From Kitasatospora herbaricolor (GTDB taxonomy: Bacteria; Actinomycetota; Actinomycetes; Streptomycetales; Streptomycetaceae), in the NCBI RefSeq assembly GCF_030813695.1, contig NZ_JAUSVA010000002.1:2728001-2792000 (forward strand): a stretch of 64,000 bases of DNA, in the 5' to 3' direction. Below are positions 29,904 to 37,806 of this stretch, in pieces. Under the pieces are notes generated by a model, which was given only the letters and a program-made list of their open reading frames with translations, did not search any database and was not told the DNA's origin. The stretch's first letter is position 1, and each line of letters starts with the position of its first letter. Both the position numbers and the translations under genes were made by a program.

Positions 29904-30218
29904 ATGATCGGCAGGAGCACGGCGACGGGCGGCACCGGCGGCGGACCCGTGGTGGTCGAGATCGAGGACGTGAGCGGCCCGGCGACCTTCGTCGAGCTGT
30001 CCGAGGCGCTGACCGCGCTCCGGGAGTCCCTCCGGCCGCTGCCGCTGGGCGCGGTGCAGGCCGAAGCCTTCCGGCACTTCCTCACCCGCCCCGACGCGGT
30101 CGAGCTGGTCACCGAGTCCATCCGGCGCGAGGGGCGGCTGAGCCTGTCCTTCCGGATGAACGACCGGCTGCACGCCGTCTGGGTCAGCCCGGCCGGCGCG
30201 GCGCGACCACCGCGCTGA
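29904..30218 (+). CDS. Hypothetical protein, 104 residues
   Basis: From ATG at 29,904 (weak GGAG 12 bp upstream): a Gly/Thr-rich start, then a compact soluble alpha/beta-looking domain (VVVEIEDVSGPATFVELSEALTALRESLRPLPLGAVQAEAFRHFLTRPDAVELVTESI...). No domain is recognised. It is the last intact chromosomal gene before the integrated element, convergent with the displaced glnA2 tail. Confidence 0.6.
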   Translation: MIGRSTATGGTGGGPVVVEIEDVSGPATFVELSEALTALRESLRPLPLGAVQAEAFRHFLTRPDAVELVTESIRREGRLSLSFRMNDRLHAVWVSPAGAARPPR

Positions 30219-30259
30219 GCCCGGCGGGCGGTCCGGCTCGGGGCGTCCCGCAGACGGCC

Positions 30260-30326
30260 CAGGGCGGGTGAACAGACCCCGGGCCGGCGGTGGGGATCCG
30301 CCGGCCCGGGGAGTTCACCCGCCCTG
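30260..30326 (-). terminator. Native glnA2 terminator, displaced to the left of the element
   Basis: A very long hairpin: outer arms CAGGGCGGGTGAAC / GTTCACCCGCCCTG (14 bp each) and inner arms CCCCGGGCCGGCGG / CCGCCGGCCCGGGG (14 bp each), 3-nt and 1-nt bulges between, loop TGGGGAT. It lies 20 bp beyond the TGA of the glnA2 tail fragment in minus orientation. Before integration it terminated glnA2; it now sits 22 kb from that gene. Confidence 0.85.
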
Positions 30327-30346
30327 GAGAGGGTCCTGACCTGCGA

Positions 30347-30433
30347 TCACAGCACCTGGAGGTTCTTGCGCAGCTCGAACGGCGTGACCTCGGAGCGGTA
30401 CTCCTCCCACTCCTGGCGCTTGTTGCGCAGGAA
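30347..30433 (-). pseudogene. Displaced 3' end of glnA2 (last ~28 codons)
   Basis: On the minus strand this reads FLRNKRQEWEEYRSEVTPFE and then LRKNLQVL before a TGA stop, identical in protein to the end of the intact glutamine synthetase-like gene at 52,320-53,681, whose stop is TAA instead. Upstream homology ends abruptly at 30,433. It is the original chromosomal end of glnA2, cut off by the element. Confidence 0.95.
30349..30433. repeat. attL of the integrated element (85-bp direct repeat)
   Basis: 85 bp identical to 52,322-52,406. The match runs from the last base of the stop codon into glnA2; bases just outside differ (TGA against TAA) and the inner side diverges after GCGCAGGAA. It marks the left junction. 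Confidence 0.95.
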
Positions 30434-30538
30434 CTGACACCCCGTACTACTCACCTGCGAGGTTGCACGGAGAACCTTCCTTGACCTGCAACGGAGCCGT
30501 CGGCATCTGGCAGTGCTGGTTGCCCTTGGTCCGCCGCG

Positions 30539-30559
30539 CACGGCCCAGAGACGGCCCAG
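30539..30559 (+). repeat. Left arm-type repeat of the element
   Basis: A 21-bp sequence, CACGGCCCAG-AGA-CGGCCCAG in outline, identical to 52,204-52,224. It lies 106 bp inside attL while its partner lies 98 bp from attR, so in the circle they flank the core in direct orientation, like integrase arm sites. The 8-mer CGGCCCAG occurs twice per copy at 11-bp spacing. Apart from this and the dyad at 30,741, region 30,434-30,975 shows no gene. Confidence 0.7.
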
Positions 30560-30740
30560 CAGCAAGACAAGAAATGGGCGCCCGGCCTGCCAGTCGCCCC
30601 GGTCCGCTGCCGGGCGAAACAGATGAGCACAACTCCCCCCTCAGCCCCACCGCACCACGCACAGGCGGCCCGCACTGGAGAAGCTGGAAGCGCGAGACGG
30701 GACTGCAACACCCCCGTGGCGTTACAGCCCACTCTCAGGC

Positions 30741-30830
30741 CTGGACAGACCGCCATCAGCTGTCCGGGCACTGTCCGGGCCGTTCTTGCAGCTCAGGTCA
30801 GGTAGCAGGACACCCGGACAGGCCGGACAG
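30741..30830. repeat. GGACAG dyad, copy A
   Basis: A cluster of CTGTCC (30760, 30771) and CGGACAG (30815, 30824) words in inverted arrangement, plus one GGACAG at 30,743. First CTGTCC to last CGGACAG spans 71 bp, nearly the same as copies B (35,735-35,806) and C (50,586-50,657). Confidence 0.7.
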
Positions 30831-30975
30831 TAGACCACCCCGTCCGAGTGTCCTGCCGATCGCGCCAACACGCCACGTGCGCAACCGTTGACCATTGCGG
30901 AAGGACTCGGTGTGGCCAAGACCAAAACGGATGACTGACTAGGAGGCGGTAACAGCTCAGGAGCTGAACCGGGCA

Positions 30976-31269
30976 ATGCTGTACGACAGCATCGCCTCGC
31001 GGTTGCGTGCCCTCCGCCGGAAGGGGTCCGGGCAACGCTTCGAGCAGTCGGACGCGGCGGCCTGGGTGCAGTTGGGCCTCCAGAGGCCCCGCTTCAACTC
31101 TGCGGACTCCCCGGCCTTCACGGTCGACGTCTCGGTGATCGATCACCGGGCGGAGGCCTACCGAGCCGACTGGCTCCAAGACCGCATCAACCAGACGGCC
31201 AGCAGCGTAGTCGCCGCGGTGACCGACTCCGTCATGCCCGGAATCCGCCGCCACCTCGACAAGACGTGA
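30976..31269 (+). CDS. DUF4304-like cargo protein, 97 residues
   Basis: MLYDSIASRLRALRRKGSGQ, then LGLQRPRFNSADSPAFTVDVSVI resembles the conserved heart of DUF4304 proteins (long helix, K-G-x-x-F, then Q-x-S-x-x-x-x-x-x-FTV). It is shorter than typical members, lacking the C-terminal half. CAGGAG lies 12 bp before the ATG. It is the first gene of the cargo block; function unknown. A truncated gene copy is possible. Confidence 0.6.
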   Translation: MLYDSIASRLRALRRKGSGQRFEQSDAAAWVQLGLQRPRFNSADSPAFTVDVSVIDHRAEAYRADWLQDRINQTASSVVAAVTDSVMPGIRRHLDKT

Positions 31270-31401
31270 GCAGACCTGCTCATCGGGCGGGTCGGTTCCG
31301 GCGCACCATCCTGATGGCCGATCACAGCGCGCACGGCAAATCAGATCCTGTAAGCGTGGCAATCGGAGGCACAGCGGTTGGGCAGAGTGGAGGCGTCGCC
31401 G

Positions 31402-32007
31402 ATGGCTCAGGATTCAGGAGGGCTCCTCTCCAACCTCGCGGTCCCGCTCTTAGCTGCGGGCATCACCGCACTCGTCGGAGCCGTTGGATCCTCGTTACAG
31501 GACCGGCGTCAACGGAGGCGCGACGATGTCCGTCGCCGACATGCCTTCGACGACGCGCAGGCGCACGTCACCTTCCTCTCCCTGTGGCTTGCGGCCTACC
31601 AGGCCGTTCAGCCTGATACGCAGATCGATGAACCTCGCCGGCGGGCTGCTGACTCCCTCGACGACGTGTTCCGGACCTTGCAGACCGCGCTGTCAGTACC
31701 GCGTCCCAGAGCCGCACGGCCGGGGCTCTGGTCCCGCATCCGGGTGGCTGCCCTCCTGATCCCACTGAGATCTTGGGGGGCGTCATTTGTCCGTGCCGCC
31801 TTCTACCTTGTGATCATCATCGTGGGCGGCGTAGCGCCAAGGATCCTGGCTGACAATACGCACGGGTGGGCCGACCGTGTCGGCTCAACACTCACCTTCG
31901 TTGCGTTCGCGGGTGCTGCCCTATATGGGCTGTGGCGGCTGGTCCGGTTCCTCTCCGCTCGCAGTGAGGCTTCGCGCAACGCGGGCGCCAGCCCTTCCGG
32001 CACCTGA
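31402..32007 (+). CDS. Cargo membrane protein, 201 residues
   Basis: ATG with GGAGG 8 bp upstream. Three likely transmembrane segments: near the N-terminus (NLAVPLLAAGITALVGAVGSS), about 135-155 (AAFYLVIIIVGGVAPRIL) and about 165-185 (LTFVAFAGAALYGLWRLV). Between the first two is a basic, coiled cytosolic stretch (QDRRQRRRDDVRRRHAFDDAQAHV). No family is recognised. Small membrane proteins beside defence genes sometimes act as effectors, but nothing here proves that. Confidence 0.65.
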   Translation: MAQDSGGLLSNLAVPLLAAGITALVGAVGSSLQDRRQRRRDDVRRRHAFDDAQAHVTFLSLWLAAYQAVQPDTQIDEPRRRAADSLDDVFRTLQTALSVPRPRAARPGLWSRIRVAALLIPLRSWGASFVRAAFYLVIIIVGGVAPRILADNTHGWADRVGSTLTFVAFAGAALYGLWRLVRFLSARSEASRNAGASPSGT

Positions 32008-32168
32008 CCCAAGGCCGGGCACGCTCGCGCAATCGATCCCAACAACTAGACCCTGGGGTCCTTAAGCCGTAGGTGGCGGCGCACGCCGGATGCTTCGCGA
32101 TCCATTCTGCGACGCTCGAACCGGCAAGCTCGCAAGGCGAGGACTGGGATGCCAGTCACTTCTTGACT

Positions 32169-32295
32169 CAGGAACTGACGATGCTTCGTTCTCACCTGGT
32201 ACTCGGCCCAGTCGACCGGCTCTGACCTGCTGCGGAACCGTCGGCACCTGCCGGCGATGGTCCGCCTTGCACAGCCCACAGACGACCCAGAACTG
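32169..32295 (+). repeat. Decayed second copy of the element's left terminus
   Basis: CAGGAACTGAC at 32,169 repeats the attL inner junction (30,429). TGACCTGC follows 54 bp later in both places, then a matching CCGTCGGCA block, and finally GCACAGCCCACAGACGACCCAG-like sequence corresponding to the 21-bp arm site with three mismatches. One 9-bp deletion separates the copies. The rest of 32,008-32,420 holds no gene. Confidence 0.65.
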
Positions 32296-32420
32296 GAACC
32301 CGCTCTACAAGGATTGGCGTGCGCCCCTGGCTCTCACCTGCGGCCGCCCAACCTGGCCACCTGGCCGCGTCCGCGCGGGCAGCGACCTCAATTCACCGTC
32401 ATGAAGGACCCACAATCCGT

Positions 32421-33464
32421 CTACCCCAGCGGTGCGTTCAAGATCGCAGTAGCAATGAGACCAAGGCCCTTCGCCATGCGGACCGGGACGGCGTTGCCGA
32501 TCTGCCGCTCGATGGAACCGTAGTTTCCGTAGAACCTGTACGTCACGGGGAACGTCTGGAAGGTCGCGGCCTCACGCAGTGTCAGTCCGCGGTTCTTCGT
32601 TGGGTGGATGAACGTACCGCAGGCCGGCGTCGTGCAACGGGTAGTCATCGTGGGAGCCGGTTCATCGAGCTTGATCCTCCCGTACGAGGAGGCAGCGTTG
32701 CGCGGGTTGGCGAGGCGCCTATGGCAATCCAACTGGTGCTCTACCGGAAGGTCGAAGCGGTTCCCGCCCACTGGGATGGCCGCGATCCTCGCCTCGACAG
32801 CAGCCGAGCTAGTTCGGTGGACATCTAGCGAGTCGTCTGTACGTCGGTGGCGCGCAAGGTGATCCAGCGCGTGTCGAGCGGTCCGGGGGGTTGCCCGGAA
32901 GCTGTCTGGCAGCAGGTCGATCACGTCTCTCTCGAAGAGAAACGGCACGTCAGCACGGAGCGCGAAGCAGATGAACCGCTTCCGCCGCTGCGGCACACCG
33001 AACATGGCCGCGTCCAGGACAGTTGCTTTCAACTTGTATCCGGCACCAGTCAACAGACGATCAAGTTCGGGGCGCCGGCTGTCACGGGCGAGTCCGGGTA
33101 CGTTCTCCAACAGCACGACTTTCGGCCGCAGCGCCTCAACGAATCGGAAGGTATCCAGGACAAGGTCGTTGCGTCGCTCATCAACTGCACCGTTCGCCAA
33201 GCTGGAAAATCCCTGGCACGGCGGGCAGGCCTTGAGCAGGTCAAGTTCGCCCGGGACGAGCCCGGCAGCAGCCAGGATGTCCGCTGGCTCCACAGCCCGG
33301 ATGTCCTTCGCGAAGAGACACACTCTCGGGTGATTCCTGCGGTACGTTTCCGCAGCTTCCGGGTCGTTCTCCACGGCGGCGAGCATCCGAAAGCCGGCGT
33401 CTCTCAGGCCTCGTGTCGCTCCCCCCGCCCCGGCGAACAGGTCGACAGCGCTGTACGTGGGCAT
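32421..33464 (-). CDS. DNA (cytosine-5) methyltransferase of the cargo module
   Basis: 347 residues, complete. Motif I AVDLFAGAGGATRGL (6-20), motif IV PPCQGFS with nucleophile C83, motif VI ENV (120-122), motif VIII QRRKR (159-163), a target-recognition region (about 190-280), motif IX LTLREAATFQTFP, motif X IGNAVP. It methylates C5 of cytosine in a specific site that cannot be predicted. It is divergent from a GHKL-ATPase/nuclease gene across a ~110-bp gap, which suggests it is the protective half of a restriction-like pair. No Vsr gene accompanies it. Its GC content is visibly lower than that of the backbone genes. Confidence 0.95.
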   Translation of the reverse strand: MPTYSAVDLFAGAGGATRGLRDAGFRMLAAVENDPEAAETYRRNHPRVCLFAKDIRAVEPADILAAAGLVPGELDLLKACPPCQGFSSLANGAVDERRNDLVLDTFRFVEALRPKVVLLENVPGLARDSRRPELDRLLTGAGYKLKATVLDAAMFGVPQRRKRFICFALRADVPFLFERDVIDLLPDSFRATPRTARHALDHLARHRRTDDSLDVHRTSSAAVEARIAAIPVGGNRFDLPVEHQLDCHRRLANPRNAASSYGRIKLDEPAPTMTTRCTTPACGTFIHPTKNRGLTLREAATFQTFPVTYRFYGNYGSIERQIGNAVPVRMAKGLGLIATAILNAPLG

Positions 33465-33574
33465 GGCGCGATCTTAGTCGGTCAGGCCACCTGCGCGACA
33501 GGTGAACCCTGGTGACGGTTACTCAGATGTGCTTAGCTCGTGCTCTACGTGACGACACCGGGGTGGGTGGGCAT

Positions 33575-35692
33575 ATGAGGCATGCGAGTGCGGACGAGCC
33601 GGAGACCAACAGCTTGATCCCGGCACTGCCAAGGCAGAGCTCCAAGAGCCGTGGGGAGTCTGAAGCTGGCACGCCCCTTGGGGATGAAGCCTCCGCGCCC
33701 TACCGCATGCGGATCAGCAGGCTCACGGTCGACAAGCTGGGCATCAAGCTGTACGACCGCGTCTCCGCTGTCCTCGCAGAGATCATCGCCAATGCATACG
33801 ACGCGGATGCAACAGAGGTAACAGTGCGCCTGCCGTTCGATACATGGCTGGCTCCAATGGCTGGAAAGCCCATTACCGAGCCGCATGAGATCACGGTCGT
33901 GGACAACGGGCACGGGATGACGTCCGATGAGGTGAATAGCCATTACCTGCTCGTCGGCTCTGATCGGCGTAGGCGTTTCGGAAAGGACACGTCTCGACGC
34001 AGAGAACGGCGCGTAATGGGACGGAAGGGTATCGGGAAGCTAGCGCCATTCGGCATCTGCCGAACAGTGGAAGTCATCACTGCCGGCGGCGAGCCAACGG
34101 AACACGGTTATCGCGTATCCCATATCAAGCTTCACCTCGAAGACATGTTGTTTGACAGCGAGAAGGATTACATCCCTGAGGTCGGACATCGGGACGGCAC
34201 CTTCAGCCCGAAGGCAGGCACAACGATTCACCTTTCGGACTTCAATCGAAAGCTGGTACCCAAGGGAGAGGAACTGCACAGGCAGCTGTGCGCTCGATTT
34301 GGAATCCGCCGTGACGACTGGGACGTCAATGTAGTTAACACAGGGCTGAGCGGAGCACTGCCCGGGTTCACGGAAGATTCGTTTCGTCTCGGAGAGCTAA
34401 AGATCGACCTTCAGGAGGACACGAAGGTCACGTTCGATCGGACCCTGATTCCACACACAGGCGCTGACCCTCTCCCCGTCTCAGGCTGGCTTGCCTACGC
34501 CAAAGATGCCTATAAAGACGAAGTTATGGCCGGGGTCCGGATCTATGTCCGGGGAAAGATCGTCGCCACTACCCGAGACTTCGGAGCCACCAGTGGCTAC
34601 ACAGGAGAATGGGGCGTCCGCTCGTACCTGGCGGGGGAAATCCATGCCGAGTGGCTCGACGAGGAGGAAGACCTGGTTCGCTCTGACCGCCAAGACATCA
34701 TCTGGTCTTCTGAGCTTGGTCAGGTGCTGCAGACTTGGGGCGTAGGACAGATCAAGGCTCTTGCCAAACGAGGACGGTCGTCAGTCCGAAAGCGCACCAG
34801 AGAGGTTTTCGAGCAAGCCGCCGACTTGAACTCACGTCTCCTCGCCGACGCACCAGGCGACTCGCGATATCGGGATTCAGTAAAAGAAGCTTTCCGCGCC
34901 CTCGTATCCGACAGCGACCGCGAGTCAGCTTCGGATCCTGAAAGAGTCGAGCGTTACGTCGAGCTAGCCAAAACCATCGCGCCGCATCGGGATCTCCTGG
35001 ACACTCTACGCAAGGTATCAGAAGAGGTGGACAATCCCCTCGACGTAGTCCTTGCCCTGTTCCAGAAGGCCAGAATCGCAGAATTCTACGCACTTGGCCA
35101 GGTGGCACAGGAACGCGTGGATGTCGTCAATAGGCTCCGCGATCTTATCGCGGACGGAAATACCCTTGAGCGACCTCTTCAGGAGCTAATCGAGAAAGCT
35201 CCCTGGTTGCTGGCCCCCGAGTGGACTCCTCTGGGAATGAACGAAACCCTGGATCGTGTCCGGGACAGCTTCGAGACCTGGTGCTTCACAAACCGGGGGA
35301 GTTTTGTTGCGACCCCAAGCATCCCCAATTCCGAGCGTCGGCCAGATTTCGTACTTCTCAACGGTGCCAGAGGGACACTCTGGGTCGTAGAGATCAAGCG
35401 AGTCAACTACCGACTGACGGATGAAGAGTTCAGCCGGGCAGTGGATTACCTAGGGGCACTAGAAGACTTCCTGGATGACACCCCTGAGCTAGGAAGGGAA
35501 TTTCCTATCAGGCGCCTCACCTTTATTGTCGATCACATTGATCGACTGAGTCGCGCCAATCGCAAGCTTCTTGAGAACAATGAACAGATTGAACGGCGCA
35601 ACTGGCACGACCTTCTTGAGCAGACCGATCGAGCCCATCGAGATTTCCTCGCAAAGGTCAAGAAGATCCGCCATCAGTCTGCAGGCCTGTAG
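33575..35692 (+). CDS. GHKL (Hsp90/MutL/MORC-like) ATPase fused to a PD-(D/E)XK nuclease-like domain
   Basis: 705 residues from ATG 33,575 (GTG at 33,512 possible). The N-terminal GHKL fold has the N-box AVLAEIIANAYDADA (about 66-80), G1 box VDNGHGM (109-115) and G2 box GRKGIGKLAPFGI (149-161). A transducer-like S5 region follows. A helical middle (about 410-535) leads to a Shedu/DUF4263-like C-terminal domain: LQELIEKAPWLLAPEW (535-550), RPDF (589-592) and VVEIKR (604-609), i.e. D...E-x-K of PD-(D/E)XK nucleases. It should couple ATP-driven clamping to DNA cleavage. Bacterial GHKL ATPases of the MORC/MutL group are known beside methylases in restriction systems. Codon use is visibly more AT-rich than in the backbone. 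Confidence 0.88.
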   Translation: MRHASADEPETNSLIPALPRQSSKSRGESEAGTPLGDEASAPYRMRISRLTVDKLGIKLYDRVSAVLAEIIANAYDADATEVTVRLPFDTWLAPMAGKPITEPHEITVVDNGHGMTSDEVNSHYLLVGSDRRRRFGKDTSRRRERRVMGRKGIGKLAPFGICRTVEVITAGGEPTEHGYRVSHIKLHLEDMLFDSEKDYIPEVGHRDGTFSPKAGTTIHLSDFNRKLVPKGEELHRQLCARFGIRRDDWDVNVVNTGLSGALPGFTEDSFRLGELKIDLQEDTKVTFDRTLIPHTGADPLPVSGWLAYAKDAYKDEVMAGVRIYVRGKIVATTRDFGATSGYTGEWGVRSYLAGEIHAEWLDEEEDLVRSDRQDIIWSSELGQVLQTWGVGQIKALAKRGRSSVRKRTREVFEQAADLNSRLLADAPGDSRYRDSVKEAFRALVSDSDRESASDPERVERYVELAKTIAPHRDLLDTLRKVSEEVDNPLDVVLALFQKARIAEFYALGQVAQERVDVVNRLRDLIADGNTLERPLQELIEKAPWLLAPEWTPLGMNETLDRVRDSFETWCFTNRGSFVATPSIPNSERRPDFVLLNGARGTLWVVEIKRVNYRLTDEEFSRAVDYLGALEDFLDDTPELGREFPIRRLTFIVDHIDRLSRANRKLLENNEQIERRNWHDLLEQTDRAHRDFLAKVKKIRHQSAGL

Positions 35693-35713
35693 GATTCAGG
35701 AAGACCCCGTCAC

Positions 35714-35833
35714 CCCGGACAGTCCTGGTGAACGCTGTCCGGGGCGTTGTCCGGCCTGTTACCCCAGTTCAGGGCCCATGCCCGGACAGCCGGACAGCCC
35801 GGACAGTAACCCCCTTGCCGTTGGCTGTCCGGG
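35714..35833. repeat. GGACAG dyad, copy B
   Basis: Fills the gap between the convergent ATPase and XRE genes. CTGTCC at 35,735, TGTCC at 35,748, and CGGACAG at 35,783, 35,791 and 35,800, with outlying words at 35,716 and 35,825. Core span 72 bp. It could also serve as a bidirectional terminator for the two genes. Confidence 0.7.
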
Positions 35834-37069
35834 CTACTGGCCGACTCCGCTCAGGGCGTTCAAGTGGTCGAGGTACACCCTCGTACCGGGCTCATTGCCG
35901 TACTGCATACTGACCAGGCCCGCCAGTTCGCGGCTTACGGCCAGCAGCGATGGGAGCGACTGCCGTTCACCCCTCAGAGCCCATTCACCGTAGTTCAGGG
36001 CACGTTCCAAGTCCCCGTCCCGGGCAGCGACTACGCCCAGCGTCAGCCGCGCTTCCGCGATGCGCATGGGTGAGCGTTCCGTGCCGTCATAGTCGGTGCT
36101 AGCCCGGATGACTTCTTCTGCGAGAGTCGTGGCGAGCTTGTTCTCGCCGAGCATCCGGTAGCAGTCCATGGCGTAGAAGTCGTACTTCGCCGGGTCCACC
36201 ACGAAGTGGTTGTCCAGATTCTCGGGGTAGGGCATGCCTTCGAGCAGGCGGCGCCCGCGGTCGAGCGCCACCTCGGCCTGCCGGCGATCCCCGAGGCGAG
36301 CCCACGCCTTGGCCTCCTGAGCGGCGAGCTGCACCGCAACGCCCTGGTGCGCCGCCACCTCGGCGCCCGCCCTGGACGCGGCGATTACGCCCCGGTAGTC
36401 GCCAGTAGTCAGCGCGAACCAAGCCCGCATCTCGTTCGCCCAACCCTGGATGCCCGCATGCTCGGCCTCGGCCCCGAGCGAGAGCGCTGCCCGCCGGGTG
36501 GACTCGGCCGCCCGCTTGTCACCCATGTCGTACTCAACACAGCCCACGAGCAGGGCCAGCCAGCCAGACATGGCCAGTACTTCCCGGTGCTGCGCCAGCG
36601 TTAGCCGCTGAGCTTGGAGCCCGACCACCCGCTTCAGCCACTGCCGCCCTTCGACGGCGAGCTGCGCGCTCGGGAGCTGGGCATATTCCGAGCAGAGCCG
36701 GTCGGTCGTGATGCGGAGTGCGTCCATCGTCGCGTTGTCCACGTCGGAGGCTTGCAGGCGGCTGATGATGTCGAGCGTCTCCATCCCGCTCGCCGCGGCG
36801 ATTTCGGCATTACCGTCCCGGCGGCCGGCAACCGGGAAGAGCGCGTGCGTGACGGTCCCGAAGGTCGCGGCAATGAGCGGTTGGTAGAACTCGCTCGGCA
36901 CTACTTCACCAGACTCCCAGCGCTTCCACTGCCGGAGCATCGTCGGGTCCTCCGGCAGTCTCTTCGGCGAGTGCGCCCTCAACGCCGCGATGGTGTCAGC
37001 CTGCGACCAGCCGCGAGCGTCCCGCTCTGCGGTCATACGCCGTGCCCATGCGGGCCTGTCCAAGCTCAT
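35834..37069 (-). CDS. XRE-type regulator with TPR domain
   Basis: 411 residues. The N-terminal helix-turn-helix is MTAERDARGWSQADTIAALR...MLRQWKRWESG (about 10-55). The remainder is helical, TPR-like (repeated A-x-x-x-G/A-W and RRAALSLG-type helices), as in the large actinobacterial family of peptide- or signal-sensing XRE-TPR regulators. The ATG is set by GGGAGG 6 bp upstream. Upstream lies an array of (G)TGACAC words that is probably its own operator. Likely role: control of excision or transfer of the element. Confidence 0.85.
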   Translation of the reverse strand: MSLDRPAWARRMTAERDARGWSQADTIAALRAHSPKRLPEDPTMLRQWKRWESGEVVPSEFYQPLIAATFGTVTHALFPVAGRRDGNAEIAAASGMETLDIISRLQASDVDNATMDALRITTDRLCSEYAQLPSAQLAVEGRQWLKRVVGLQAQRLTLAQHREVLAMSGWLALLVGCVEYDMGDKRAAESTRRAALSLGAEAEHAGIQGWANEMRAWFALTTGDYRGVIAASRAGAEVAAHQGVAVQLAAQEAKAWARLGDRRQAEVALDRGRRLLEGMPYPENLDNHFVVDPAKYDFYAMDCYRMLGENKLATTLAEEVIRASTDYDGTERSPMRIAEARLTLGVVAARDGDLERALNYGEWALRGERQSLPSLLAVSRELAGLVSMQYGNEPGTRVYLDHLNALSGVGQ

Positions 37070-37136
37070 GGTGCCCTCCCTGTGGGGGTGGTGCTTGCTC
37101 TGAGTTTGGCACTGCAAAACGCCTGGACAGCAGGGG

Positions 37137-37189
37137 GTGACAGACCAGTGACACCCCCTGTGTCACCCAGTGACACCTGCCCCTGTCAC
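37137..37189. promoter_or_regulatory. Operator array upstream of the XRE-TPR gene
   Basis: Five copies of a TGACA(C) word in 53 bp: direct at 37,137, 37,148 and 37,170, inverted at 37,160 and 37,184. The central pair forms the perfect palindrome GTGTCAC-CCA-GTGACAC (37160-37176). The direct copies are 11 and 22 bp apart, on one helix face. It lies between the XRE gene and the GntR gene's 3' end. Confidence 0.65.
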
Positions 37190-37217
37190 TAGTGGATCAC
37201 TCGCGACTATCCGATGG

Positions 37218-37598
37218 TTAGTCAGGAACGGACGATCCGACTACACGCCGTTCAAGTTCAGCGACCCGTGCCACCAACTGCTCCACCTGGGAGGCGAGAT
37301 TCTCCACCTGGCTACGCACATCGCCGCCCGCAAGCGAGGGCGTGCCTGTTTCAAGTGCCGCCGGGTCCAAGTCACTTCGGACAAAGGTGCCCCGTCCGGG
37401 ACTGGCCGCGATGAGCCCTTCCTCACGGAGCACCCGAAGGCCGTTGTGCACGGTCATCTCGGCGATCCCAAACCGCTCCGCAAGCTTCTTCACGGAGGGC
37501 AGCTTCGCCCCTGGCTGGTGCACCCCTGAAGCGATCTCCGCCCGGAGAATGTCCGCCACCTGCATGTATGGCGCCCGCTCACCCTGCACAAGAGTCAT
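37218..37598 (-). CDS. GntR-family repressor (KorSA-like control of transfer)
   Basis: 126 residues. GntR winged helix YMQVADILRAEIASGVHQPGAKLPSVKKLAERFGIAEMTVHNGLRVLREEGLIAASPGRGTFV (about 11-73). There is no large ligand domain; instead a C-terminal coiled coil (SQVENLASQVEQLVARVAELERRVV) for dimerisation. Small GntR proteins of this kind (KorSA in pSAM2) repress the transfer and replication genes of AICEs. It faces the long rightward backbone operon across a 208-bp gap with strong CTAGA palindromes. Confidence 0.88.
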   Translation of the reverse strand: MTLVQGERAPYMQVADILRAEIASGVHQPGAKLPSVKKLAERFGIAEMTVHNGLRVLREEGLIAASPGRGTFVRSDLDPAALETGTPSLAGGDVRSQVENLASQVEQLVARVAELERRVVGSSVPD

Positions 37599-37647
37599 GC
37601 CCCAAGCCTAAGCCCTGGGGTGCTCTAACACGCCTAGGGCAATAGGC

Positions 37648-37683
37648 TTGACGACCTAGATGCATCTAGAGCACTCTAGATGC
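37648..37683. promoter_or_regulatory. CTAGA palindromes, probable GntR operator and backbone promoter
   Basis: A perfect 14-bp palindrome CTAGATGCATCTAG (37656-37669) overlaps a second inverted repeat with 10-bp arms GCATCTAGAG / CTCTAGATGC (37662-37671, 37674-37683). A -35-like TTGACG sits at 37,648. Position in the divergent gap makes it the natural site for autorepression by the GntR protein. Confidence 0.65.
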
Positions 37684-37806
37684 CAGGAGAAAGGCCGCGC
37701 AGAACTCCAAGTGGCCTGCTTCCCCCTCCATATCCCTGGGCCTTCTTTGGGCTGCTCGGACGCAGAGGAAACGAACACCAGGGGCCCCGGACAGAGAGGT
37801 AGGCCC

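Noticed and set aside
30349-30433. tRNA gene as attachment site
   Set aside because: Looked for because AICEs favour tRNA genes; the repeat is the glnA2 coding end and no cloverleaf is present at either junction.
30463-30891. Open frame of 142 codons at the left end of the element
   Set aside because: No ribosome site, composition like shadow frames, and it runs through the arm site and dyad A, which are non-coding repeats.
32421-33464. Very-short-patch repair (vsr) or classical type II endonuclease next to the methyltransferase
   Set aside because: No such frame on either side; the only nuclease-like domain is in the divergent GHKL protein.
35571-35993. 140-codon frame across dyad B
   Set aside because: Overlaps the 3' ends of two real genes and the repeat; no coding character.
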